From Streptomyces sp. TRM70350 (GTDB lineage Bacteria; Actinomycetota; Actinomycetes; Streptomycetales; Streptomycetaceae): a stretch of DNA of 64,000 nt. The position numbers and the translations under genes are program-made. Positions 33,664 through 42,016 of the stretch are shown here, piece after piece. How positions within the stretch are numbered: position 1 is the first letter of the stretch; each line of letters begins with the position of its first letter. The notes below the pieces were generated by a model. The model was not told the DNA's origin and made no database searches. It worked only from the letters and a program-made list of their open reading frames with translations. Location: assembly GCF_019219825.1 (NCBI RefSeq), contig NZ_JAHUXH010000024.1:1-64000 (forward strand). The letters are read 5' to 3'.

Positions 33664-33741
33664 ATGCAGGCTGCGCATAAAGAGCCCTGTTTCCGGACCT
33701 CGTCATGCACCCAACGCATCGCGAGCATGCACTCTTTGCGT
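33664..33741. promoter_or_regulatory. three LysR-type T-N11-A boxes
   Basis: ATGC-N7-GCAT occurs at 33,664-33,678 and 33,705-33,719, and a variant ATGC-N7-GCGT at about 33,727-33,741. Spacings are 41 and 22 bp, close to whole helical turns. They occupy the 176-bp gap between the LysR start and the operon start. Confidence 0.6.
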
Positions 33742-33816
33742 TGGACGACTGGCTTCCCACCGCGTCAGGCTCGCTTCTGTCTCGCCCACTCCGGGTACAC
33801 GAGGAGTAACTCATCC

Positions 33817-34419
33817 ATGTCCCAACACAGCAGGCGCAGCGTACTGAAATCCGGGGGCGTCGCGGCGGCCGCGGTCATGGGTCCCCTCCCGGGGGCCGAC
33901 CCGGCCACAGCGCAGCCCGCGGTCGCACCAGCGGAACAGCCCCGAACGGTCGGCAACCTCACGCTGGACATCAACGGCGCCCAGCACCGGCTCCCGGCAG
34001 TCGAGGCCCGCGTCACCCTGCTCGACGCGCTGCGTGAGCACGCCGGCCTGACCGGGACCAAGAAGGGCTGCGACCGAGGGGAGTGCGGGGCCTGCACGGT
34101 GCTCGTCGACGGTCGGCGCGTCAAGTCGTGCCTGACTCTGGCCATGATGGAGGAAGGCCGCTCCATCACCACCATCGAGGGACTTGCCCAGGGGGAGCAA
34201 CTGCACCCGGTGCAGGAAGCGTTCGTCCGCCGGGACGCCTTCCAGTGCGGCATCTGCACACCCGGACAGATCATGTCCGCGGTGGCGTGCATCGAGGAAG
34301 GTCACGCCGACTCCGAGGACGAGATCCGGGAGTGGATGAGCGGCAACCTGTGCCGATGCAGCTGCTACCCGAACATCGTCGACGCTGTGGCCGACGCGGC
34401 GAAGGCGGTGCGCCGATGA
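33817..34419 (+). CDS. aldehyde oxidoreductase 2Fe-2S subunit (PaoA-like)
   Basis: 200 residues. N-terminal Tat-like signal (MSQHSRRSVLKSGGVAAAAV) suggests export of the folded complex, as for E. coli PaoABC. Plant-type 2Fe-2S ligands are C85, C90, C93, C105 (GCDRGECGACTVLVDG, later KSC); the second cluster ligands are C144, C147, C179, C181 (QCGICTPGQ and NLCRCSC). It passes electrons from the molybdenum site to FAD. GAGGAG lies 11-16 bases before ATG 33,817. Its stop overlaps the next start (ATGA). Confidence 0.92.
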   Translation: MSQHSRRSVLKSGGVAAAAVMGPLPGADPATAQPAVAPAEQPRTVGNLTLDINGAQHRLPAVEARVTLLDALREHAGLTGTKKGCDRGECGACTVLVDGRRVKSCLTLAMMEEGRSITTIEGLAQGEQLHPVQEAFVRRDAFQCGICTPGQIMSAVACIEEGHADSEDEIREWMSGNLCRCSCYPNIVDAVADAAKAVRR

Positions 34420-35402
34420 GGGACTTCGCCTATGCGCGAGCGGACCGGGCGGCTGAGGCCGTACAGCTCGTCGCTCGCAGCGCCGATGCCACGTTCGTCG
34501 CCGGCGGCACGGACCTGCTGAACCTGATGAAGGACGGCGCCGAGGATCACGACCTGGTGGTCGACATCAACCGCCTGCCGCTCCACGGCATCGAGGAGTC
34601 AGGGGGCAGGTTGCGCATCGGCGCACTGGCCAGAATGGCGGACGTGGCCCTGCACCCGGTGGTCCGCAAGCGACTGCCCGTGCTCTCCCAGGCGCTGCTC
34701 GCCGGAGCCTCCCCGCAGGTCCGCAACCGGGCCTCGATCGGCGGCAACCTGCTCCAGCGCACCCGCTGCTGGTACTTCCGCGGAGAGGACTTCGCCTGCA
34801 ACAAGCGCGAGCCGGGATCCGGCTGCGCCGCGCTGGAGGGCCGCAACCGCTGGCACGCGATCCTCGGCGGCAGCGACCACTGCATCGCCGTTCACCCTTC
34901 CGATCTCGCGGTCGCCTTGCGTGTCCTGGACGCCACGATTCACACGCTCGGCCCGGACGGCGCGCGGACCGTCGCCCTGGCCGACTTCTACCGGGCGCCC
35001 GAGGACACTCCGCACATCGAGAACACCCTGCGGCACGGTGAGCTGATCACCGCGGTCGAGGTGCCGTTGCCGGCCCCGGGAAGCCGCCAGCGCTACGTGA
35101 AGGTGCGCGACCGCGCCAGCTTCGAGTTCGCGGTCGTGTCCGTCGCCGCCGTGCTGCGGATGAACGGCCTCGTCGTCGACGAGGCCCGCCTCGCGTTCGG
35201 CGGTGTCGCTAGCCGCCCCTGGCGCTCCGCCGAGGCTGAAGCCGCCCTGCGGGGCCGGGCGCTGACCGAGCAGAGCATCGCGGCGGCCGGACGCGTTCTG
35301 GTCCGGGGCGCCCAGCCGCGACAGGACAACGCGTTCAAGGTCGAGCTGGTGCAGCGCGCGCTCCAGGACGTGCTCGGCCGTTTCACCGGAGGTTCCCGAT
35401 GA
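34416..35402 (+). CDS. aldehyde oxidoreductase FAD subunit with extra 4Fe-4S site (PaoB-like)
   Basis: 328 residues of the CO-dehydrogenase-type FAD-binding family. FAD motifs are FVAGGTDLLNLMKDG (residues about 27-41) and QVRNRASIGGNL (101-112). Four cysteines, C118, C128, C137 and C156, lie in an insert (TRCWYFRGEDFACNKREPG), as in PaoB and 4-hydroxybenzoyl-CoA reductase beta subunits, which bind a 4Fe-4S cluster. Start and stop overlap both neighbours by four bases, so the subunits are made in step. Confidence 0.92.
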   Translation: MRDFAYARADRAAEAVQLVARSADATFVAGGTDLLNLMKDGAEDHDLVVDINRLPLHGIEESGGRLRIGALARMADVALHPVVRKRLPVLSQALLAGASPQVRNRASIGGNLLQRTRCWYFRGEDFACNKREPGSGCAALEGRNRWHAILGGSDHCIAVHPSDLAVALRVLDATIHTLGPDGARTVALADFYRAPEDTPHIENTLRHGELITAVEVPLPAPGSRQRYVKVRDRASFEFAVVSVAAVLRMNGLVVDEARLAFGGVASRPWRSAEAEAALRGRALTEQSIAAAGRVLVRGAQPRQDNAFKVELVQRALQDVLGRFTGGSR

Positions 35403-37579
35403 GCACCGACGTCGTCGGCCGCCCGCTGTCCCGTGTCGAGTCCCGGCTCAAAGTGACAGGCGGAGCCGAGTACACCGCCGATGTGAAGCTACCCCGTCTG
35501 GCCCACGCGTTCATGGCGATGAGCACCATCGCCCGCGGCCGGATCACCCGGATCGACACCCGGGCCGCCGAAGCGGTGCGCGGCGTGATCGCCGTCTACA
35601 CCCACGAGACCATGCCGCGTCTGACGCAGCCCACTTACCGTACGTTCTTCAAGTCGTTCATCCCCATCCAGACTCCGGAGATCCACCACGCGGGCCAGCC
35701 CGTCGCCTTCGTGGTCGCGCAGACCCTGGAACAGGCACAGCGGGCGGCGGAACTGATCGAGGTCGACTACGAGGAATCGGGCGCACCCGAGGGCGAGTTG
35801 GCCAAGGGCGAGGTGTTCCTGCCGCCCACCGGGCCGGACGGTCTCAACACCTTCCAGCGCGGCGACGCGGCGGCCGGCATGGCCCAGGCGGACGTCCGGG
35901 TCAAGGCCGAGTACACGATCCCCATGCACCACCACAACCCGATCGAGCCCCATGCCACCACGGCCGCATGGGAAGGCCCGAAGGTGACGGTGTACGAGAC
36001 CACACAGGGATTGGACGGCACCCGGCAGACCGTCAGCCAGGCCCTGGAGGTCCCGCTCGCCGACGTCCGGATCATCTCCCGTTACCTCGGAGGCGGCTTC
36101 GGTACCAAGGGTCCCGTCTGGCCGCACACCGTACTGACCTGCGCCGCCGCCCGTGCGCTCGGCCGCCCGGTCAAGCTCGTCCTGTCCCGCGCGCACATGT
36201 TCACCTCCAACGGCCACCGCGCCCAGACACACCAGACGATCGAGCTCGGTGCCCGTGACGACGGTCGTGTCACCGCGCTGAACCACGTCATCACCCAGCA
36301 GATCACGCGCAACGACGTCGCACTGTTCAACAGCAGCGAACCGATCCGCATGCTGTACGACATCCCCAACCTGTCCAACGAGCAGCGCGCCGTACGCCTG
36401 GATCTGCCCACCCAGAGCTTCATGCGCTCTCCGGAAACGTGCACCAGCCACGCCCAGGAGGCGGCCCTCGACGAACTCGCCTACGCCCTGGGCATGGACC
36501 CGGTCGAACTGCGCAAGCGCAACTGGAGCGCGCGGAACATGGAGAACGGCGAGGAGTGGGGCAGCAATCACCTCCGTGAGTGCTACGACCGCGCGGCGAC
36601 GATGTTCGGCTGGTCCCGGCGCGACCCGCGCCCCCGCTCGATGCGCGACGGCGCCGAACTCGTCGGCTGGGGCATGGCCACCTCCGCGCACACCGCGGGC
36701 GGCAGGCCCGGCGCGGGTGCCCATATGACTCTCGGCACCGACGGCAAGGTACTCATCCAGGTCGGCACCCAGGACAACGGCACAGGTACGTACACGATCA
36801 TGACGCAGATCGCCGGCGAAGTGCTCGGCGTGCCGGTCTCCGACGTGACCTTCGAACTCGGCGACAGCGCCTTCCCCTTCAGCTTCGCCTCCGGCGCCTC
36901 CACCACCGCACCCGGCGTCGGCAGCGCGGTCAACCGGGTGTGCACCGCCGCCCGCAAGGCCGTCATCGACATGGCCGTGGCCCAGCCCGGCTCCCCGCTG
37001 CGCGGCGTCCCCGCCGAGCGCGTGGACACCGCCGACGGCAATCTCTTCGACACCGCCAACCCCCGCCGCCGGGTGAGCTATCGCTCGGTGGTCGGGCACG
37101 GCGGCAAGCCCTTGACCTTCCAGGTCGCACCCGTCAACACCCCACTCGGCTACTCGACCGGCGCCGTCTTCGTCGAAGTCCGCGTCGACCCGCTGCTCGG
37201 CCGGGTCCGGGTGACCCGCGTGGCCGGCTGCTACGACCCGGGCACCGTCCTCAACCGCAAGACCGCTCGCAGCCAGGTCCTCGGCGGTGTGATCTGGGGC
37301 ATCGGTTTCACGCTCTTCGAGCACACCCTCGTCGACCCCGCGACGGCGAGGATCGTCAACCCGAACCTCTCCGGCTACCTGATGCCGGTCAACGCCGACG
37401 TCCCCGACATCCAGGTGCAGTTCATCGACGAACCCGACCCGGCCAGCGACGCCCTGGGCGCCCGCGGCTTCGGCGAGACCCCCATGACCGGGGTCACCGC
37501 CGCCATCGCCAACGCCGTCTTCCACGCCACCGGCAAGCGCGTGCGCGACCTGCCCCTCACCCAGGACAAGCTGCTGTGA
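35399..37579 (+). CDS. aldehyde oxidoreductase molybdenum subunit (PaoC-like)
   Basis: 726 residues, xanthine-oxidase-family large subunit. It opens with the family pattern GRPLSRVESRLKVTGGAEYT. Molybdopterin-contacting loops include YLGGGFGTKGPVWPHT and VGTQDNGTGTYTIM, and the catalytic glutamate is E693 in GARGFGETPMTG. It hydroxylates aldehydes to acids using water-derived oxygen; size and partners match the three-subunit periplasmic aldehyde oxidoreductases rather than purine-degrading XDH. No purine genes are nearby. Confidence 0.93.
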   Translation: MSTDVVGRPLSRVESRLKVTGGAEYTADVKLPRLAHAFMAMSTIARGRITRIDTRAAEAVRGVIAVYTHETMPRLTQPTYRTFFKSFIPIQTPEIHHAGQPVAFVVAQTLEQAQRAAELIEVDYEESGAPEGELAKGEVFLPPTGPDGLNTFQRGDAAAGMAQADVRVKAEYTIPMHHHNPIEPHATTAAWEGPKVTVYETTQGLDGTRQTVSQALEVPLADVRIISRYLGGGFGTKGPVWPHTVLTCAAARALGRPVKLVLSRAHMFTSNGHRAQTHQTIELGARDDGRVTALNHVITQQITRNDVALFNSSEPIRMLYDIPNLSNEQRAVRLDLPTQSFMRSPETCTSHAQEAALDELAYALGMDPVELRKRNWSARNMENGEEWGSNHLRECYDRAATMFGWSRRDPRPRSMRDGAELVGWGMATSAHTAGGRPGAGAHMTLGTDGKVLIQVGTQDNGTGTYTIMTQIAGEVLGVPVSDVTFELGDSAFPFSFASGASTTAPGVGSAVNRVCTAARKAVIDMAVAQPGSPLRGVPAERVDTADGNLFDTANPRRRVSYRSVVGHGGKPLTFQVAPVNTPLGYSTGAVFVEVRVDPLLGRVRVTRVAGCYDPGTVLNRKTARSQVLGGVIWGIGFTLFEHTLVDPATARIVNPNLSGYLMPVNADVPDIQVQFIDEPDPASDALGARGFGETPMTGVTAAIANAVFHATGKRVRDLPLTQDKLL

Positions 37580-38694
37580 CCGGCCACGACGGCGTCTGGG
37601 ACGCACTGTACGAGGCGTGGTCGTCCGGCGAGCGCTCCGGTCTGGCGACGGTGGTGCGCACCTTCGGCTCCGCTCCGCGCCCGGCAGGCTCGGCCATGGC
37701 CCTCACCCCCCAGAGGCGCGTCGTGGGCTCCGTGTCCGGCGGCTGCGTCGAGAGCGACGTCCTCGAACGGGCCCGTGAGGCCATCGAGAACGGAACCCCC
37801 CAGCAGGTGTCCTACGGAATCAGTGATGACGACGCTTTCGCCGTCGGCCTCACCTGTGGCGGCACTCTGGAGATCTTCGTCGAGCCCGTCGACATCCGCA
37901 CCTTCCCCGAACTGGCCAAGGTGATGGTATCCGTGCGGGCCGGCACCCCCATAGCCGTCGCCACCGTGCTCGACCATCCGCGTCCGGAGGCCGTCGGCAC
38001 ACATGTGGCCCTGCGCGCCTACGACCACTACGGCAGCCTGCGCCCGCCGCACACCCCACCGGACCTGATGGACGACGCACGGGCACTGCTGCGCAACGGT
38101 GACAGCGCGCTGCTGAGCTACGACACGGAGGGCATCCGCATCTTCGTACGCTCGCTGACGCCGCCACCGCGGATGCTGCTGTTCGGCGCCGGAGACTTCG
38201 CCACAGCCCTCACCTCGATCGGACGGACGCTGGGCTACCAGGTCACCGTGTGCGATGCCCGCCAGGTGTTCACCACAGCCGATCGCTTCCCGGACGCCGA
38301 CGAAGTCGTCGTGGCCCGCCCCGACGCGTACCTGGCCAAAGAGGCGGCGGCCGGGAGGGTGGACGCGCGGTCAGTGATCGTGTCCTTCAGCCATGACCCG
38401 AAGTTCGACATCCCCCTGCTGGAGACCGCACTGGGACTGGATGTCGAGTATGTGGGCGCGCTGGGTTCGCGCCGCACTCATCAACGCCGCACCGCGGCCC
38501 TGCGCGAGGCCGGCGTCACCGCGCCCGCTCTGGCGCGGCTGTCCTCCCCGGTAGGGCTCGACCTCGGCGGGCGCTCCGCCGCGGAGACCGCCGTATCCAT
38601 CGCTGCCGAGATCATCGCCACCCGGCACGGTGGCCGCGGAGTGCGCCTGTCCGACCGCGACGGACCGGTCCACACCATGCGGGCAGCCGGGTGA
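37576..38694 (+). CDS. XdhC/PaoD-family molybdenum cofactor maturation factor
   Basis: 372 residues from a GTG overlapping the large-subunit stop (GTGA). The N-terminal XdhC domain has the hallmark GSAMALTPQRRVVGSVSGGC followed by VESDV. The C-terminal Rossmann domain has MLLFGAGDFATALTSIGRTL and ALGSRRTHQRRTAALREAGV. Such proteins bind Moco, promote its sulfuration and insert it into the large subunit. Last gene of the four-gene operon. Confidence 0.9.
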   Translation: MTGHDGVWDALYEAWSSGERSGLATVVRTFGSAPRPAGSAMALTPQRRVVGSVSGGCVESDVLERAREAIENGTPQQVSYGISDDDAFAVGLTCGGTLEIFVEPVDIRTFPELAKVMVSVRAGTPIAVATVLDHPRPEAVGTHVALRAYDHYGSLRPPHTPPDLMDDARALLRNGDSALLSYDTEGIRIFVRSLTPPPRMLLFGAGDFATALTSIGRTLGYQVTVCDARQVFTTADRFPDADEVVVARPDAYLAKEAAAGRVDARSVIVSFSHDPKFDIPLLETALGLDVEYVGALGSRRTHQRRTAALREAGVTAPALARLSSPVGLDLGGRSAAETAVSIAAEIIATRHGGRGVRLSDRDGPVHTMRAAG

Positions 38695-38867
38695 TCGGCG
38701 GTCCAGCGGGTCTTTGCCAAGTCTCAGCCGTGGGCTGTGCCGGTGCGGGTGGCCTTTCGGCGTGATGGCGTGCGGCGGAAGAACAGGGACACCGTTGCGA
38801 GACCGGCTGCCGGATTCGCCCAGTGGCGAGAAGGCGGTTGTGGGTTGCGGTCCGGCGGTGAGCGAAG

Positions 38868-39145
38868 CTACGCCTGCATGGCGCGTCGTGCCATGCAGCC
38901 CATCGTGCGGACGACCAGGCGCCGTGGCAGGAACTTGCTGGCGAGGGCGAGGGCGAGGGCGAGGGCGAGGGCGAGGGCGAGGGGGCGGGCGTTGGTGATG
39001 ACTGATGGCGGTGCGGAGCGGCGGTCGAGGGTGTCGAGGGCTGTCCTCACGACGTGGTCGACGGTGGCCCGTTTCGACCCGTAGTCGGCCGACTGGCTGC
39101 CGGCGACGTCGTAGAACTCGGTCTGCACCGCGCCGGGGCACGCGG
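38868..39145 (-). pseudogene. SDR C-terminal remnant with (Leu-Ala)7 expansion
   Basis: The frame reads LAACPGAVQTEFYDVAGSQS, then VDHVVRTALDTLDRRSAPPS, VITNARP, a run of seven Leu-Ala pairs, and SKFLPRRLVVRTMG to a stop. The CPGxVxTEF motif identifies the C-terminal part of a DltE-type short-chain dehydrogenase. The Rossmann core and catalytic residues are missing: the frame is cut at about 39,145 where an IS-like end begins. Confidence 0.65.
38941..38982 (+). repeat. hexanucleotide microsatellite (GCGAGG)7
   Basis: Seven perfect tandem GCGAGG units (42 bp), read on the minus strand as CTCGCC, i.e. Leu-Ala codons inside the SDR remnant. Hexamers preserve frame, so length change would be invisible to frame-based selection. 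Confidence 0.9.
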
Positions 39146-39148
39146 CTA

Positions 39149-39260
39149 GGGACTGTCTGCGGTTGTGATCAATGGGGTTTCAGGAGGCTGCGGATCCAAA
39201 TGGTCGCTGCGCGGAGATGGAGTCCGGCGAGGTAGCTCTCAGGCGACCAGACCGCAGCGC
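39149..39260 (-). pseudogene. 3' end of an IS5-like transposase with candidate terminal repeat
   Basis: Minus strand reads SPESYLAGLHLRAATIWIRS then LLKPH and stop at 39,169, a common C-terminus of IS5-type transposases. The following GGGACTGTCTGCGGTTGTGA at 39,154 looks like an insertion-sequence end, and it abuts the break in the SDR remnant. The stretch 39,261-39,557 to its right holds no gene I can recognise. Confidence 0.4.
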
Positions 39261-39557
39261 ACATTCTCGCGGTGGCCGGGTGCGCTGGCGTGAGCGCTCC
39301 TCGGCTCGTCGAACGCTTCGCGCATTGCCTTCGGAAGCCGACACCGGCTGAGATCCCTTGGGGTCGTCTCGCAGCCGCCCTCCGCCTTCCTGACGTGCCG
39401 AGCGAGCCGATGGCGGCTGCGCGCTGCCCATAGCGCGGCTCCGAACTGCGGCCTGTCCGCGAAACACCCTGCTTCACCACAGCCGATGGGTGGGCGGAGA
39501 ACCGGTTCTCCGCCCACCCGCTCCCGATCACCTTCCTCACCTCGCAGAAAACCCTCC

Positions 39558-39866
39558 ATGCCTGCACGACCGCTTCTTGCCTCTCCGGCTGCATCCGCTC
39601 CTGCGAGCGCCACCCGGGCCGCATTCCTCAACGTCAAGGGCGCCGCCGCGTACCTCGGCCTCTCACCGCACACCCTCTACGTCTGGCGACACCGACGGCA
39701 GGGGCCGCCGAGCTTCCGCATGGGCCCCCGCGGCCGCGTCATGTACCGGCGCGGAGCCCTCGATGCCTGGATCCGTGAACAGGAGCAGGCCGACTCCCGC
39801 TCCAACCCGGACCTGAACCCGCTGAGTACCGCTCCGCAGCATCGGCTGAGCCACCTCAGCCCCTGA
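39558..39866 (+). CDS. excisionase-like HTH DNA-binding protein
   Basis: About 102 residues from ATG 39,558. The core is a MerR/Xis-type HTH: AFLNVKGAAAYLGLSPHTLY, VWRHRRQGPPSFRMGPRGRV and YRRGALDAWIREQEQ. It lies 49 bp before the integrase, the arrangement found in pSAM2-like integrative elements, where Xis directs excision. The frame is open upstream to 39,486, but that part is Arg/Pro-rich and non-family. Confidence 0.82.
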   Translation: MPARPLLASPAASAPASATRAAFLNVKGAAAYLGLSPHTLYVWRHRRQGPPSFRMGPRGRVMYRRGALDAWIREQEQADSRSNPDLNPLSTAPQHRLSHLSP

Positions 39867-39915
39867 CGTGCGACGTCCTTGAGCGCCGTCTTCATCCATC
39901 GAAAAGGAGACTCAC

Positions 39916-41183
39916 CTGGCCGGCTACATAGAAGACCGCTGGATCAAGAAGAAGAAGGACCCGGTCACTGGGAAACGAGAGCGAACCGCCCGCTACGGCA
40001 AGGGAAAGCGGTACAAGGTCGCCGGCATACCCGGCGTCCGGGATCGCTCCTTCGATACCCTCGAGGACGCCAAGGCGTGGCTTCGTCGGGCAGCCACCGA
40101 CGAGGAGCGGGGCGAGTTCGTGGACCCGCGTGATGGATCCATCACGTTGGCCGAATACATCGCGATGCACTGGGCGCCGGGCCGAGGCGGTGTTCCGAAG
40201 ACTCAGGACAACCAGGAGCGCAGAGTACGCCTTCACATCGTTCCGCATCTCGGCGAACTCCCGCTCAGGAACATCACGGCAGCGGAGCTGCGCACGTACA
40301 TAGCGAAGTTGGAGGCCACTGTCTCCTCGGTCGACTATCGGCGCGGCATCCTGTCCGAGCTGTCCTCCATTCTGGAGGCGGCCGTCGATGACAAGCGGCT
40401 TGCCAGGAACCCCATGCACGCGAAGTCCGTGCGGTGGCCAAAGCGCCACAAGAGCGACGCGAGGCTTGGCCGTTGGAGAGGGCGCTGCGAGTCCGCGACG
40501 TGATCAGCCCGCGAAACCGGATAGCCGTCGTAGTCGGTCTGGGGTGCGGACTCCGCCAGGGCGAGGTGTTCGGGCTGAGCCCGGAGGACATCGACTACGT
40601 GCGAGGCGTCCTCCACGTCCGCCGCCAAATCCAGGCGATCAGAGGAAGGCTGTACTTCACCCTGCCGAAGGGAGCTAAGACCCGTACTGTCGACATGCCC
40701 TCCTCGGTGGCCGAGGAGTTGAAGCGCCATGTCGACGCGTTCCCGCCAGTGGAGGTGGAGCTTCCGTGGGGGAAGCCGGAGGGGCAGGGGAGGAAGTTCT
40801 CCCTGCTGCTCACCACACGACTCGGCAACGCTGTCGCGGTGAACACGTGGAACACCTATACGTGGAAGCCCGCGTTGGCCGAGGCCGGCATCATCCCGCC
40901 GCGCGCCAAGGGAGCGAAACCGTGGCAGTGGGCGGCGGCCCCGAAGGACGGCTTCCACGTGCTGCGGCACACCTATGCCTCGATCATGCTGGAGGCCGGA
41001 GAGTCCGTCGTGACCTTGGCGCGGTGGCTCGGGCACTCCTCGCCCGCGATCACCCTCGGTTACTATGCTCACTTCATGCCGGAGGCCGGAAGCAAGGGGC
41101 GCACTGCCATCGACGGACTGCTGGGGAAGCAGGGAGAACCGCATGCGATTCGAAACTCCCCAGATTCTCCCCAGGGCCGTTGA
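39916..41183 (+). pseudogene. tyrosine-recombinase integrase, frameshifted, CTG at start position
   Basis: About 420 codons in two frames. Frame 1 (39,916-about 40,443) holds AGYIEDRWIKKKKDPVTGKR, the SAM-like core-binding domain and SVRWPK. A one-base loss near 40,442 moves homology to frame 2: PQERREAWPLERALRVRD, then the catalytic residues R in CGLRQGEVFGL, K in LPKGAKTRT, HxxR in FHVLRHTYAS, WLGHSSPA and the nucleophile Tyr in TLGYYAHF. The only possible start is CTG at 39,916 after AAAAGGAG: the codons back to an upstream in-frame TGA (about 39,882) include no ATG, GTG or TTG. The catalytic part is intact, so decay may be recent. Confidence 0.8.
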
Positions 41184-41260
41184 CGGGCGATTCCCGCTGC
41201 TGCCGCCTCTCCGAAGCTTGTCGTGGATTGCAAGGCTGAAGAGACGGGTGGCCTAGGAAA

Positions 41261-42016
41261 ATGTTGAAAGAGGTCACCGCGACCCGCTACATTACGCCCC
41301 TGCGTGAGGGTGGCTCGCTGCCGGGACTCGTCGAGGCCGACGATTTCGGGACGTACGTGATGAAGTTCACCGGCGCCGGGCAGGGCCGCAAGACGCTCGT
41401 CGCGGAGGTCGTCTGCGGCGAACTCGCCCGTCGGCTCGGCTTCCGCGTGCCCCGTCTGGTGACCGTCGACCTGGACCCCGTCCTCGGGCTCGGCGAACCC
41501 GACCAGCAGGTCCAGGAGCTGCTCAGATCCAGCGGCGGCACCAACCTCGGCATGGACTTCCTCTCCGGCGCGCTCGGCTTCGACCCCCTCGCCTTCCCGG
41601 TGAACCCCGAGGAGGCCGGGCGGATCGTCTGGTTCGACGCGCTGGTCAACAACGTCGACCGCTCCTGGCGCAACCCCAACCTGCTGATGTGGCGCGGCGA
41701 GCTGTGGCTCATCGACCACGGCGCCACCATGATCTGGCACCACAACTGGCCCGGCGCCGCGGCCTCCGCCGCCCGCCCGTACGACGCCTCCGACCACGCC
41801 CTGCGGTCCTTCGCGCCGGACGTCACCGCGGCCGCCGCCGCGCTCGCGCCGCTGGTCACCGAGGAACTGCTGGCCGAGGTCACCGCCGAGATCCCCGACG
41901 CCTGGCTGACCGGCGAGCCCGGCTTCGACACGCCGGACGACCTGCGCCGGGCCTACGCGCAGGCGCTGCTCGCGCGCGCCGCCGTCATCCACGACCGCAT
42001 CGAGGGGGTCAAGTGA
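41261..42016 (+). CDS. HipA-like kinase-fold protein
   Basis: 251 residues. Motifs of the HipA/PI4-kinase-like fold are visible: YVMKFTGAGQGRKTLVAEVV (ATP-lysine strand), the catalytic-loop equivalent FDALVNNVDRSWRNPNLLMW, and the metal-binding LWLIDHGATMIWHHNW. There is no HipB antitoxin gene beside it. Instead its stop overlaps a DUF3037 gene (GTGA), a pairing recalled from other actinobacterial genomes. It may phosphorylate a protein or small molecule; target unknown. It begins about 77 bp after the integrase end and marks the start of the intact region. Confidence 0.8.
   Translation: MLKEVTATRYITPLREGGSLPGLVEADDFGTYVMKFTGAGQGRKTLVAEVVCGELARRLGFRVPRLVTVDLDPVLGLGEPDQQVQELLRSSGGTNLGMDFLSGALGFDPLAFPVNPEEAGRIVWFDALVNNVDRSWRNPNLLMWRGELWLIDHGATMIWHHNWPGAAASAARPYDASDHALRSFAPDVTAAAAALAPLVTEELLAEVTAEIPDAWLTGEPGFDTPDDLRRAYAQALLARAAVIHDRIEGVK

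Noticed and set aside
35489..37606. Long minus-strand frame opposite the molybdenum subunit
   Set aside because: No domain pattern; the plus strand encodes an intact xanthine-oxidase-family subunit.
32699..38694. Xanthine dehydrogenase for purine breakdown
   Set aside because: Tat-type FeS subunit, the extra four cysteines in the FAD subunit and lack of purine genes fit a periplasmic-type aldehyde oxidoreductase better.
38941..38982. Possible CRISPR-like array
   Set aside because: It is a simple six-base tandem without spacers. No CRISPR array or cas gene was seen anywhere.
41184..41260. tRNA or tRNA fragment as attachment site after the integrase
   Set aside because: No cloverleaf-like arms or T-loop consensus could be read in the 77 bp.
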